The notes beneath the pieces were generated by a model. It was not told the origin of the DNA. It did no database searches and saw nothing but the letters and a program-made list of their open reading frames with translations. The translations under genes were made by a program, and so were the position numbers. A stretch of 64,000 bases of DNA from Candidatus Zixiibacteriota bacterium (GTDB lineage: Bacteria; Zixibacteria; MSB-5A5; GN15; PGXB01). Shown piece after piece: positions 37,039 to 46,171 of this stretch (its first letter is position 1; each line of letters opens with the position of its first letter). The stretch spans positions 62,001 through 126,000 of the forward strand of contig JAFGTT010000032.1 in assembly GCA_016933955.1 (NCBI GenBank). The letters run 5' to 3'.

Positions 37039-38334
37039 TCATATTTTTATCGGTGAGAAGGACCTTCGGAATTTTTGAATCCTGAGGTTAATCCTTTGCT
37101 CAGCCTCTCCTAACAGGCTATTGTTGCGACAATGGCCACTGCCGTTGATCCGCTTTAATTCTTCAAGGATATAGGAAATATTTCCGGTTCCTTCGCCGAT
37201 AATTTCTTTCAGTCTTTCGGCGGCACTCTGGATTTCCCCATTCATGGAAACAGATTCCGCCTCCTGCGACAGGGCCAGCATAGCCTGATTGACATCGTTG
37301 ATGAACAGGCTGAATCTCTCGATAAGTTCCCTGACCATATGGCCGGAGTTATCAACGGCGTGCCCTTCGGCCATTTGCTGCTGAATATCCATGTTCTGTC
37401 GAAGCAAATCCTCGGCAATAAGGTACTGCTTGTATAAAAGCCTGTTGGCTTCACGAAGGATTTCTTCCATATTTCCGATGTCGATTTCCAGAAATCCCGA
37501 TTCCCGAACCACATCGCTAATGAGGTTTTTCTCGATTTCCGCCAGCGCCGAATTGGAAATATCCAGACCGGCGGCCATGATTCTTTTGCTTTCAAGGAAT
37601 TTCGGACCCGGAGGGGTCATACTGTTAATACGGAATTTCGAAATCAGGTTTGCCAGATTGACGACATTATCAAGCGGGACACCTTTTTTTTCGTCTTCCT
37701 CGGCAAAAACCTGGTGATGATTCCCGACTGCCTGGCAGATATTTTCCGGGATATTCCACTGGGCCAGAAGAAACTGCCCCACCCGGGCATGGTTGGTTCC
37801 CCATATTTCCTGTTCGGCTTCAATCAGATTATCACCACTTTCGATTTTCTTCCATACTTTGCCGAAATCTTCGGGGAATGAAGCCTCCATTACCAGCATT
37901 CCGATATCGTGAAGCAGGCCGGCTACAAAGGCCTCATCGGGCGATTCCAATTTAACGGATCGGGCAATCATCCGTGACGCCAGTGCCACCTCGAGTGAAT
38001 GCCGCCAGAATTTTTTACGATCAATGGTTGTATGAACACTGCCTATCAAGCTGTAAATCGAAGTCGCGACCGTAACTGCGGTAACGGTCCGGACCCCGAG
38101 ATTGACCACCGCCTGTTTAACCGTGCTGATTTTCGATGCCGGTGCATAGTAAGGAGAATTGACCACCCGCAATAGTTTGGCTGTCAGCCCGGGATCCTTC
38201 ATCACGACTTCGGCCAGATCAGCCGCGGAGGTGTCGGAACTGCCTGAAACCCGGATCACTTCGGCCACGACCTGGGGAAGTGACGACAGCTCTCTTTGAT
38301 CGGTCAGGATTTTTTGAAAAATCTCTTTATTCAT
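37039..38334 (-). CDS. HDOD-domain signalling protein
   Basis: A 431-residue protein with an N-terminal HDOD domain (residues about 12-215; LPQVVAEVIRVSG, DPGLTAKLLRVVNSPYY, AFVAGLLHDIGML). The HD-like pocket keeps LLHDIG. A C-terminal mostly helical region (about 290-425) has coiled-coil character. HDOD proteins act in c-di-GMP-linked or chemosensory signalling, usually without phosphodiesterase activity. It is the last gene of the long 48-37 kb minus-strand operon, 63 bases after the YprB-like nuclease gene. Confidence 0.85.
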   Translation of the reverse strand: MNKEIFQKILTDQRELSSLPQVVAEVIRVSGSSDTSAADLAEVVMKDPGLTAKLLRVVNSPYYAPASKISTVKQAVVNLGVRTVTAVTVATSIYSLIGSVHTTIDRKKFWRHSLEVALASRMIARSVKLESPDEAFVAGLLHDIGMLVMEASFPEDFGKVWKKIESGDNLIEAEQEIWGTNHARVGQFLLAQWNIPENICQAVGNHHQVFAEEDEKKGVPLDNVVNLANLISKFRINSMTPPGPKFLESKRIMAAGLDISNSALAEIEKNLISDVVRESGFLEIDIGNMEEILREANRLLYKQYLIAEDLLRQNMDIQQQMAEGHAVDNSGHMVRELIERFSLFINDVNQAMLALSQEAESVSMNGEIQSAAERLKEIIGEGTGNISYILEELKRINGSGHCRNNSLLGEAEQRINLRIQKFRRSFSPIKI

Positions 38335-38397
38335 TAAATATACCCCATTACCGCTATTATCGGCCCCTTAAAATCAATAATTTAGGACAGGATATAA

Positions 38398-39597
38398 TTA
38401 AGATTTCCCGGTCAGACGATTGATTCGTTTCTGAACATCGGCCGCCAGGGCCGGGCGCGCGGGACATATTTTTCGGGCCTCAAGCGCCTGATACAGGGCT
38501 TTTTGGGGGTCCCGAAGGCGGTGCTCGAAATACTTGGCCAGTTCAATTCGGGCGGCGAAGGCCTCCGGGCAATCCCGGTTGGCTATCTTATCCCATAAGG
38601 CCGCGGCCTCGGGCCAGCATCCCCGCCGTTTATATGCCAGCGATTGAATAAGCAAAATATCATACCGCCTGTGATCGGCCGCCAGATCCCGGAAATCCTC
38701 TAGAACTCCGCAGATATGTTCATGCTCCCGGCGTCGTTCCAGAATCCGGGCCAGCGATAAAACATCGTCCGGTTCCCTGATATTTCCGGCCGGATCGACC
38801 TGGACCAGTTGAAGATGATGCATCAGGAAAAAAAGAGAGATAATATCGTTCAAATTGTGTTCCGCTATTTTATCAATCAAATCGGTGCTGTCGGTGGCCA
38901 GCCAGTTGAAATAAACCGACGGAACCAGATGCCCCGGCAGATCATCCTCGCGGTAGAATTCCAGAATGTTTCGCTCGATATTGGACAGACTGCAATCTTT
39001 TAACCGGCGCCGGTATAGCCTGCGAACAGTGTGGAGCAGATCGATATGATCGGCCGCTTTGAGATTTCTTTCGACCCTTTGAATAATCATCCGGTCGGCC
39101 AGAATCGGCATATCAAAGGCCTTGCCGTTGTATGTGACCAGGACCGTATCAGCCTTTATTTCCTCGCGAACCGCCTCCAGCATGGCTTCCTCATCGGAAA
39201 AATCCGGCAGAAAATACTGCCGCACACGAAAACCATCCTTCGTTACCGAGCCCACCCCGACCAGAAACGCCACCGTCCCCGACCCGCCCAACCCGGTTGT
39301 TTCGGTGTCGAGAAAAAGCAGTTTTTCGACTGCGTACTCCGATGGATCATCATAGCCAAAATGACGGGTCTTAAAAACTGCGGATGGATCGAGGTCCATC
39401 AACATGGTTCGCCCGTGATTATAGGTATCCCGGAATTCGGAGATTATTCTGATAAAGGTTCCATTATTATTGATATCCAATTCCCCTCCGAGAATATCCG
39501 AGAGACGCCGGTATCGTTCATTTGGATAGTCGTTCTTTGAAGACTTATTGGAGTGAGTGACATGATCGGAAAGGCGGTGCAGTTTATCGCGCAGCAT
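38398..39597 (-). CDS. YprB-type ribonuclease H-like (DEDD) exonuclease with TPR-like tail
   Basis: A protein of about 399 residues with an RNase H-like DEDD exonuclease domain (about residues 85-250). The first motif is D97-x-E99 in FLDTETTGLG. A VLVTYNGKAFDMPIL strand and an AEHNLNDIISL segment supply further acidic residues. The C-terminal 120 residues are helical and TPR-like (AFAARIELAKYFEHRLRD). The ATG at 39597 is chosen because it overlaps the end of the HEAT gene by 14 bases, while the longer frame to 39669 has Arg/Trp-rich noise. YprB family members are predicted nucleases of unsettled role. Confidence 0.8.
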   Translation of the reverse strand: MLRDKLHRLSDHVTHSNKSSKNDYPNERYRRLSDILGGELDINNNGTFIRIISEFRDTYNHGRTMLMDLDPSAVFKTRHFGYDDPSEYAVEKLLFLDTETTGLGGSGTVAFLVGVGSVTKDGFRVRQYFLPDFSDEEAMLEAVREEIKADTVLVTYNGKAFDMPILADRMIIQRVERNLKAADHIDLLHTVRRLYRRRLKDCSLSNIERNILEFYREDDLPGHLVPSVYFNWLATDSTDLIDKIAEHNLNDIISLFFLMHHLQLVQVDPAGNIREPDDVLSLARILERRREHEHICGVLEDFRDLAADHRRYDILLIQSLAYKRRGCWPEAAALWDKIANRDCPEAFAARIELAKYFEHRLRDPQKALYQALEARKICPARPALAADVQKRINRLTGKS

Positions 39598-40534
39598 ATT
39601 TCTCGATAGCCCTCTTGATGAAAAACAGCACCATGGGATCCTTTTCCATCTGCGCCAGTATTTCGACAAATCCGCAGGCCGAATGACTGCCGCTGTGATA
39701 AATTCCCTCGACCGCCAGGGCCCGGCGAATCGGCGAGGGCGAGCCTATCTGCAATCCAAGAATGACCGCGGCCGAGTCGCCGCCAATCATCCCGAGGGTG
39801 GTACAGCCAAGGTTTCCCAGGAGTTCATCGGGTGAATTCAGAGAATCGGTGATGGGGCCGATTGCCGTCTCGCCGAATCCGACCAGAGTCTCCGAGGCAC
39901 ACATTCTCGCCCCGTAAAAATCATCACTCAGCATATGAACCAGATGGGGGATGGCCTCTGCTATTTTAAGTTGCCCGCAGGCCACCGCGGCCGATTTACG
40001 AACGGCAGCATCGTTATCGGTTAAAGCCCCGGCGACTGCTTTGTCGGCCCGGTCATCTTTGATTTTCCCCAGAGCCTCGACAGCGCTGGAACGTCCCCGC
40101 CAGTCGGAATCGGAAGCCACCCCGACCAGGCTTTCCACCGCCGAGGAATCCTTGATATTGCCGAGAGTATAACAAATCCGACTGGTCTTTTCGCCATCGG
40201 CATCAGCCATTGTTTTTATTAAATAGGGAACCGCCACCGCCCCGATCTTGACCAGGATTTCATCGATGGCATGACGCTCGCGGGCCACCTGTGTATCGAA
40301 TTTCTCGATCAATCGAGGCACCGCGCTCTTGCCCATCGCCGCCAGCGAATCTTTGGCCGGGGTCACCAGGTCCCGGTATTTGAGTTCTCCCGACGAAGCC
40401 AGAATAAAAAGCGAATCGACCTTCTTTTCGGTTGCCGTAATCGGAGGTGAAGCGGCCGATAAATCGACATATGTAAACAAGCAAATGATCTGAAGCAATA
40501 CCATGGTTAAGACGGAGCTCAGATAATTTTTCAT
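39584..40534 (-). CDS. Secreted HEAT-repeat protein
   Basis: A 316-residue exported protein with a signal peptide (MKNYLSSVLTMVLLQIICLF). Residues about 55-310 are HEAT/PBS-lyase-type helical repeats of about 30 residues with conserved LIKTMAD, SAVEALGKIKDD and KSAAVACGQLK faces. The ATG at 40534 overlaps the preceding stop codon (ATGA) and has GGAGG 7 bases upstream. Its role is likely protein binding in the periplasm, possibly with the repeat protein encoded upstream. No catalytic site is seen. Confidence 0.82.
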   Translation of the reverse strand: MKNYLSSVLTMVLLQIICLFTYVDLSAASPPITATEKKVDSLFILASSGELKYRDLVTPAKDSLAAMGKSAVPRLIEKFDTQVARERHAIDEILVKIGAVAVPYLIKTMADADGEKTSRICYTLGNIKDSSAVESLVGVASDSDWRGRSSAVEALGKIKDDRADKAVAGALTDNDAAVRKSAAVACGQLKIAEAIPHLVHMLSDDFYGARMCASETLVGFGETAIGPITDSLNSPDELLGNLGCTTLGMIGGDSAAVILGLQIGSPSPIRRALAVEGIYHSGSHSACGFVEILAQMEKDPMVLFFIKRAIEKYAAR

Positions 40535-42489
40535 CGGGCGGCCTCCCCTTCCGAAATCACCGGAGTAATAAAATCCTGGTCTATACCTCCGCCCCATTTC
40601 GAAGGGCTTATCCAGTAGGTACTGTCGCCTCCCTGCCCGGTATAACGGTCGCGGCCGGCCAAATCGACAAACAGGCCGATCGAGCCGAATTCACGGCGCG
40701 GATTACCATAACCCTGGGTATTGGCATCACTGCGGACATAATACGTGTCATCGCCTCGGGTGTTAATCAAAATCCCGATCCCGTTGGCCGACCCGGCCGC
40801 CTGGGAAAGATCCTCGGCCTGGAAGATATCCTGGCCGCTCCTGTCGAGCATCAAGCCACACCCGTAATCGTGACCGCACCCGTGCATCAAACCCTTACCC
40901 CGATAGAAATCATCGCCGTCAAAATCGGCCAGAATCCCGACCGACATATGAATCCCGGCGCCCTGGGCATACTGGTAGGCCACATACTGATCGTTGCCGG
41001 CCGCATCACCGATAATCCCCAGTCCCCACCAGTAGCTCGAGCCCTGAGCAAAAATATCGGCGATATAATTGTCATTACCGCCGTAATCCAGGATCATTCC
41101 CACCCCTCCCGAAGTGTACGGCCGCAATCCCTGTCCGAATCCCTGCGAGAGCGACAGGTAATGAACATTGCCTCCGGCCAAACCGTATGTTTCGGTGTAC
41201 TTACCGCCCGCCAGGTAATTATCATTACCGGCATAATCGGCCACCAGGCCGAAACCCTCGACGCCGCCGAAACCCTGTCCGAACAGGGCCGCCGAATACA
41301 GGTCGGAACCGCCCCGGTCAATCAGCAACCCGGCCCCGAACGTTCCGGCACCCTGGGTGTGAGTGTCGCCGTAATACTTATCACTGCCCGAAGCATCATA
41401 CAGCAAGCCGAATCCGAAATACCCCGAACCGCATGAAAAACTCCCGGCATTGTAGATGTCGTCACCCTGAAAATCATACAGCAAACCGACCGAAAGACAG
41501 CCGGAGCCGAGCGTGAAATCCGTCTGCGATGTATAAATATCATCACCCGAAAGATCGATTATGATGGTCCCGTGAGGACTGACCGGATTGTACCACAGAT
41601 CGTAATGATCATTACCGCCGAAATCGAATATGAACTGATACTCGCCCTGATAATAATCATCACCCGGGCCGCCGATAATCCAGGTCTCGTCTTTGCCGAG
41701 GTATCTGGCAATACCGGCCCGTTCCGGTATGACCGAGGTGTCGGTTAAAATATTTTCAATCGTGAGTTGGCCGGAATTGATTTCTTTTAACAGCAGATCG
41801 ATTTCATTATAAATATCAAGAGCCATATTGAGGCCCATCGAGAGCATGAAATCCTTGCGAACACCGCCCCCGAATTCCACAAACTCGCGGATATACCCCT
41901 CCTCGACCTGCTGGATAGAATCAAGGACATCAACCGGTTTGTTGACATCGGCCGTGTCCTCGCTCATGATCTCTTTATATTGATTTATCAAAAACAGCCT
42001 CTGGCTTCTGGTTAAGGCCAGAAAGGTCGAATCATAGGAGGCTTGCTGGATATCCCCAAGATAGGCCCGCGCTTTCATCAACAGACGATTGAATTCGATG
42101 GAATTGTAAAACAAATTGATTCCATCCGGGTTGATCTCCGCCACGGGCTGGCGGATTTCCCTCACGTACTGAGACTGGTTTTCCCGTTCGAGCCGGTCGA
42201 AGGCATAGTTTAAAATATCTTTGAGTTTTCCGCCCCGGCATATTTTGAGCGCTTCTTCGGAATATTTTATCATCCCGTACGGGGCTTTCATCATATCGGC
42301 CACGGCCGTCAGGCGAAATTGATCTTTTTCGGTATAGTCATCGCGAAAAGATATATCCGACAGTTTCAGATTCAGCAGAGACATGATTCTATCCAGCCCC
42401 TCGCGTTCCAGGACCGAATCAGGTTTCTCCTGACCGGATACTGTCAGGGCTGTCAGGCAAATTATAATCCCGAGGAAAAAACTTTTCAT
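40531..42489 (-). CDS. Secreted Gly/Asp-rich repeat protein of unknown function
   Basis: A 652-residue exported protein (signal peptide to about residue 20). Residues 25-260 are mostly helical. From about residue 270 to 640 there is a repeat of about 20-25 residues with the consensus G-x-D-x-Y ... QG-x-G-x-x-G-x-G-x-L-x-D-x-x-G-x-D (for example GGNDNYIADIFAQGSSYWWG and GILADFDGDDFYRGKG). The pattern suggests a beta-helix or solenoid with Asp/Gly turns, superficially like calcium-binding RTX repeats but with a longer period. I do not recognise a named family. It lies 56 bases after a methyltransferase gene and is coupled to the HEAT gene. Confidence 0.75.
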   Translation of the reverse strand: MKSFFLGIIICLTALTVSGQEKPDSVLEREGLDRIMSLLNLKLSDISFRDDYTEKDQFRLTAVADMMKAPYGMIKYSEEALKICRGGKLKDILNYAFDRLERENQSQYVREIRQPVAEINPDGINLFYNSIEFNRLLMKARAYLGDIQQASYDSTFLALTRSQRLFLINQYKEIMSEDTADVNKPVDVLDSIQQVEEGYIREFVEFGGGVRKDFMLSMGLNMALDIYNEIDLLLKEINSGQLTIENILTDTSVIPERAGIARYLGKDETWIIGGPGDDYYQGEYQFIFDFGGNDHYDLWYNPVSPHGTIIIDLSGDDIYTSQTDFTLGSGCLSVGLLYDFQGDDIYNAGSFSCGSGYFGFGLLYDASGSDKYYGDTHTQGAGTFGAGLLIDRGGSDLYSAALFGQGFGGVEGFGLVADYAGNDNYLAGGKYTETYGLAGGNVHYLSLSQGFGQGLRPYTSGGVGMILDYGGNDNYIADIFAQGSSYWWGLGIIGDAAGNDQYVAYQYAQGAGIHMSVGILADFDGDDFYRGKGLMHGCGHDYGCGLMLDRSGQDIFQAEDLSQAAGSANGIGILINTRGDDTYYVRSDANTQGYGNPRREFGSIGLFVDLAGRDRYTGQGGDSTYWISPSKWGGGIDQDFITPVISEGEAAR

Positions 42490-42546
42490 AGGTGTAATAA
42501 AGAACAGTTGATAATCCCGGTCAATGGCTTTTTGATTCAGACCGGC

Positions 42547-43320
42547 TTACTTTTTCTTCGTTATAACCCAGACCCAGGCCGGCAATAACGGATAAAAAAG
42601 AGAGAAAATTCGTTCCGGCAGATGCGATATTATATTTCCCGACCGGACGACATCATCGGCCCGGAAGGCCTCCGGATGCTGCAGAATCAGCCCGGTATAA
42701 TCGTGACGCCAGAAATTCCGGGTCAGCCGGTTCAGTTTCGAAAGCGACATCAACCGGACATCGTATCTCCCTTTCTTCCCGGCCAGCTTCATATAAATAT
42801 CGGCCAGTGAATGCGGTAACCAGGATAAAAACGGCAGAAAATAATGTCCCTCGATCAGAACATAACGATTGCCGGCACCGAAATAACAGAATCCATCATA
42901 TTTCAGGACCCGATAGATTTCCTCCATCAGCCCTTCCTGATTATCGACGTGTTCATAAATCTGGTTACAGATAACGACATCGACACATCCATCCGGGAGC
43001 GGTAATTCGGTCCCATCGGTGCAAAGATAATCGACATTGGCACCCTTGATATTTTCCCTGGCCGATTCCAGACCGACCCGGTCAAGATCGATGGCTACGA
43101 CCTTTTTGAAATGTTCGGCAAAATGTCCGGTCATTATTCCGGTCGAGCAACCCAGATCAAGACAGACCAGGCTTTCCAGAGGCCGGAAGGAAAAATGACT
43201 GCAGACGGCGATCACTTTGGCGGCTTTCTTTAGACGTCCGTCGGTCTCATAGAGCACCGGGAAACGCTCCGAAAAGGTTCCCATGTTCTCGTTTATCCTG
43301 GTCCGATTGGCGACGGTCAT
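42547..43320 (-). CDS. Class I SAM-dependent methyltransferase
   Basis: A 257-residue methyltransferase (start ATG 43320, GGAGG 4 bases upstream, ATGA overlap with the preceding stop). SAM-binding motif I is VCLDLGCSTGIMTG, with an acidic residue in IDLDRVG and motif IV-like DVVICNQIYEHV. The C-terminal region is hydrophobic (FLPFLSWLPHSLAD), suggesting membrane association. In this cluster it probably modifies a glycan or lipid-linked sugar; the substrate is unknown. Confidence 0.85.
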   Translation of the reverse strand: MTVANRTRINENMGTFSERFPVLYETDGRLKKAAKVIAVCSHFSFRPLESLVCLDLGCSTGIMTGHFAEHFKKVVAIDLDRVGLESARENIKGANVDYLCTDGTELPLPDGCVDVVICNQIYEHVDNQEGLMEEIYRVLKYDGFCYFGAGNRYVLIEGHYFLPFLSWLPHSLADIYMKLAGKKGRYDVRLMSLSKLNRLTRNFWRHDYTGLILQHPEAFRADDVVRSGNIISHLPERIFSLFYPLLPAWVWVITKKK

Positions 43321-43991
43321 GAATCCTCCAGATTGTAAATCGATGAAATGGCAAAAAGCCCCGGCCACCACTGCGCCAGCGGAGTAAAAACTGCCGATAG
43401 GATTTTCCATCGCGGCGGTATGATCGGGATATACCTCCTTCCGGTTATTTTCAAACCGCTTTCGGCGAACAATTCCCGATCCCGCCTGGACGAAAAAAGG
43501 CGAATATGCGAATGATGAAAATGGCCCAGGTGCGATAACCCGATTATCAGTCTCAGACGGGCGATCAGATGAAATTCATTGGGGACCGAGACGACTAATT
43601 CCCCGCCGGTCGTTAAGGCTTTTTTCATTTTTCGCAGAGCTCCGACAGGATCATGTAACTGCTGAAGAACTTCAAGGCAGAGGATTATATCGTATCTATC
43701 ATCAAGCTCCGCGCTTTCGATATCATGCTCGAAAATCCGATAACCCGATTCCCGAACCTTTTTAACCATTTCCGGAGAAATCTCGGCCCCGAAGACATCA
43801 TAGCCCTTATCGGCGAAATGGGCCAGGGTCACGCCACGCCCGCAACCGAAGTCAAGCAGTTTACCGGATTTTGCATTCAGCATCCGGGAGACAATTTCGG
43901 CCCGTTGATGCGAGCGGGGATCGGTTTTAGTTTCCGGCTGTTCCTGCCAGTATTGATTGAAATATTCTTTTTTCTGCTCAAGCGTTGGCAT
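43317..43991 (-). CDS. Class I SAM-dependent methyltransferase
   Basis: A 224-residue methyltransferase of the Methyltransf_11/UbiE-like type. Motif I is KLLDFGCGRGVTL, followed by GAEISPEMV and DIILCLEVLQQLHDPV. A Phe/Trp-rich C-terminus follows. It begins 14 bases inside the 3' end of the GT4 gene and overlaps the next methyltransferase gene (ATGA). Its context suggests sugar or lipid-carrier methylation. Confidence 0.85.
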   Translation of the reverse strand: MPTLEQKKEYFNQYWQEQPETKTDPRSHQRAEIVSRMLNAKSGKLLDFGCGRGVTLAHFADKGYDVFGAEISPEMVKKVRESGYRIFEHDIESAELDDRYDIILCLEVLQQLHDPVGALRKMKKALTTGGELVVSVPNEFHLIARLRLIIGLSHLGHFHHSHIRLFSSRRDRELFAESGLKITGRRYIPIIPPRWKILSAVFTPLAQWWPGLFAISSIYNLEDS

Positions 43992-45153
43992 GCTGAATAT
44001 TCACCTCCGGCCGGTTATTCATATGAGTATCCAGCCATCGCGAGATTTCCCTTGCGGCGTTGGCGATATCAAGTTCTTCCCGGACCGCCTTGCAGTTGGC
44101 CGAAAAATCATCGACACTGTCCGCCATCCGGGCCAGACATTCGGCCAGCCGGCCGACATCTCCCGCCGGGAAATGATAACCAACCCGGTGGGTATCGATC
44201 AAAAACGGCATATCGCCGATGTCGGAACAGACCACCGGAATCCCGGCCTGCATGGCTTCCCCGAAGGTCAGTGGTAAAGAATCGGTATGAGAAGGGATGA
44301 TCGCGGCTCGTGAGCCGGCCAGAATCCGGTTGACTTCATTCCGCGGCAGATAGCCGTTAAAACTGACGGACACTTCCGGATTCAGTGATCTGGTTTTCTC
44401 AGCCAGTTCTTTTTCATCCCGTCCGCTTCCGATATATATCAGTTTCCAGTCGGGATGCTTTTGGGAAAAAATTTTAAAGGCCTCAAGCAGGTCAAACACC
44501 CCTTTGTTTTTTTCAATTCGTCCGACACAGCAAAAGATTTTATCTTTCGATTCAGCTTTGATCTCCGGAAGAGTGATGGCATGAAAACTGGGAATAAAAC
44601 GGCATTCCCGTTCCACCAGGTTTCGAATCCTGGTTGCCAGTTCGTATCCATCGGCATAAAGAGCATCGGCATCGATCAAGACCCGGCGGATCATGCGCCC
44701 CGCGATCGGTAAATTAGCCCAGCTGTTGATATCGGACCCGAGGGCCCAGACGGCATATGGAATGCCGCATTGCCGACGGATTTGCATTGCCATGTACCCC
44801 GATGGCGCCGCCCAGAGAGCGACAACCCCGCTGTACTTTTTTTTCTGAGTCAGGCCCAGGGCGGCCCGGTAGCCATTGCGGAAATACCGCCTTATCTTGA
44901 TAAAAGTCACCGGATTATAAAGCGGTAACTGCGAAATCACCCGCGATCCATCCGACCAGGGAAACAAATGTACATGCTCGTCCAGGTAATCGTTGTTATC
45001 GGCATAGGTTCGATAGTACGGCGTGACAATATCAACCTCAATATTGACACGTTCCAGGGCAAGGCGAAAATCGTAAACGAAGGGCGAAGCCGCATCGTCG
45101 GGACCGCCCGGGTAACGATTAGTGATGATTAACAGTCTTTTCCGGGGTTCCAT
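43978..45153 (-). CDS. GT4-family glycosyltransferase
   Basis: A 391-residue retaining glycosyltransferase of the GT-B fold. The N-terminal half has TNRYPGGPDDAASPF and the C-terminal nucleotide-sugar domain has CCVGRIEKNKGVFDLLEAF. The ending PSHTDSLPLTFGEAMQAGIP matches the acceptor/donor motif of GT4. The ATG at 45153 has AGGG 7 bases upstream. Its 5' end overlaps the GT2 gene by 35 bases. It probably adds a sugar to a lipid-linked or O-linked glycan together with the GT2 and DUF2723 proteins. Confidence 0.88.
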   Translation of the reverse strand: MEPRKRLLIITNRYPGGPDDAASPFVYDFRLALERVNIEVDIVTPYYRTYADNNDYLDEHVHLFPWSDGSRVISQLPLYNPVTFIKIRRYFRNGYRAALGLTQKKKYSGVVALWAAPSGYMAMQIRRQCGIPYAVWALGSDINSWANLPIAGRMIRRVLIDADALYADGYELATRIRNLVERECRFIPSFHAITLPEIKAESKDKIFCCVGRIEKNKGVFDLLEAFKIFSQKHPDWKLIYIGSGRDEKELAEKTRSLNPEVSVSFNGYLPRNEVNRILAGSRAAIIPSHTDSLPLTFGEAMQAGIPVVCSDIGDMPFLIDTHRVGYHFPAGDVGRLAECLARMADSVDDFSANCKAVREELDIANAAREISRWLDTHMNNRPEVNIQHANA

Positions 45154-46171
45154 TATTATCCCTGAGATTGGCCGATTCCCATTCCGGAATATCGTCAAAG
45201 GAGCGTGATTGATCGGCGATGGAATTCAGGTGCTCATCCAGCCGGTTTTGGTTGCGCTGAATTTTATAGATTTCCTTGCGCAGACCGACCATCTGGGTCC
45301 CCAGGAAACCGAACAGAATTACCTGCAGACCGGAGACCAGCAATAATACCATCAGGGTCATGATAGGCCGATTGGGATTGAGAGTTTCTGTCTGCCACAG
45401 ATACACGATGTACAGCCCCAGCACCAGACCGACTCCGATTAATGATAAGCCGGCCAGACCGAATAAAAGCGATGGGCGCTCGAAAAAGGAAAAAACCAGG
45501 TGCGACAGGGCCGTAGCTTTGAACTTGAATTTCGAATTGCCCTTCTTGCGCGAGGTTAACACCGCCGGAAATTCCAGCGGGGTATATCCTGAGGCCAGGG
45601 CTTTTGAGAGAATCTCAAGATGAATTTCCTTGCCGTCCGATTCCAGATCGAGCCGTTTGACCACCTCAGCCTTGTATCCCCGCAGGATACCGGTCGAGGT
45701 TTTGATTCGACCCCGCATGGCCGAGGAAAGGATAATATTCCCGATTTTTGAAATCCAGAGCCGTTTAAAGGGGACATTCTCGGTCCCGCCATCATTCATA
45801 TAGGGTGAACCGATTACGAAGTCAATCTCCGGATTATCCTTTAACAGACGATACATCACCGTCAGGTACTCCTCGGAGTACGATAGATCGCAATCGATCG
45901 AAAGAATATATTTTCCCCGGGCGGCTTTGATTCCGGTCCGAAGCGCTTTCCCCCGTCCGGCATTATGCCGGTATCCGGCATACCGGATCCGCGGGTCTTC
46001 CTGAGCATATTGCCTGATCTTTTCAGCCGTATCATCGGTCGAGCCATCGTCAATCGGAATGATCTCGAAACTCTGATTGGTGATGGTCAGGGCCGCGGCT
46101 ATTTTTTGAAGGCTCGCCGGTATATTTTCCGATTCATTGTAAATCGGGACGATTACGGAAATTTCTATCAT
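45119..46171 (-). CDS. GT2 glycosyltransferase with C-terminal membrane helices (dolichol-phosphate-sugar synthase-like)
   Basis: A 350-residue protein. The N-terminal GT-A domain has VIVPIYNESENIPAS, IDDGSTDDT and the metal-binding D-x-D (SIDCDLSYS). Two C-terminal transmembrane helices (FGLAGLSLIGVGLVLGLYI and LMVLLLVSGLQVILFGFLG) fit the GtrB/DPM1-like type that makes polyprenyl-phosphate sugars. A short charged helix ends the protein. The ATG overlaps the stop of the DUF2723 gene (ATGA). Such proteins supply the lipid-linked sugar used by GT-C enzymes such as the DUF2723 neighbour. Confidence 0.88.
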   Translation of the reverse strand: MIEISVIVPIYNESENIPASLQKIAAALTITNQSFEIIPIDDGSTDDTAEKIRQYAQEDPRIRYAGYRHNAGRGKALRTGIKAARGKYILSIDCDLSYSEEYLTVMYRLLKDNPEIDFVIGSPYMNDGGTENVPFKRLWISKIGNIILSSAMRGRIKTSTGILRGYKAEVVKRLDLESDGKEIHLEILSKALASGYTPLEFPAVLTSRKKGNSKFKFKATALSHLVFSFFERPSLLFGLAGLSLIGVGLVLGLYIVYLWQTETLNPNRPIMTLMVLLLVSGLQVILFGFLGTQMVGLRKEIYKIQRNQNRLDEHLNSIADQSRSFDDIPEWESANLRDNNGTPEKTVNHH

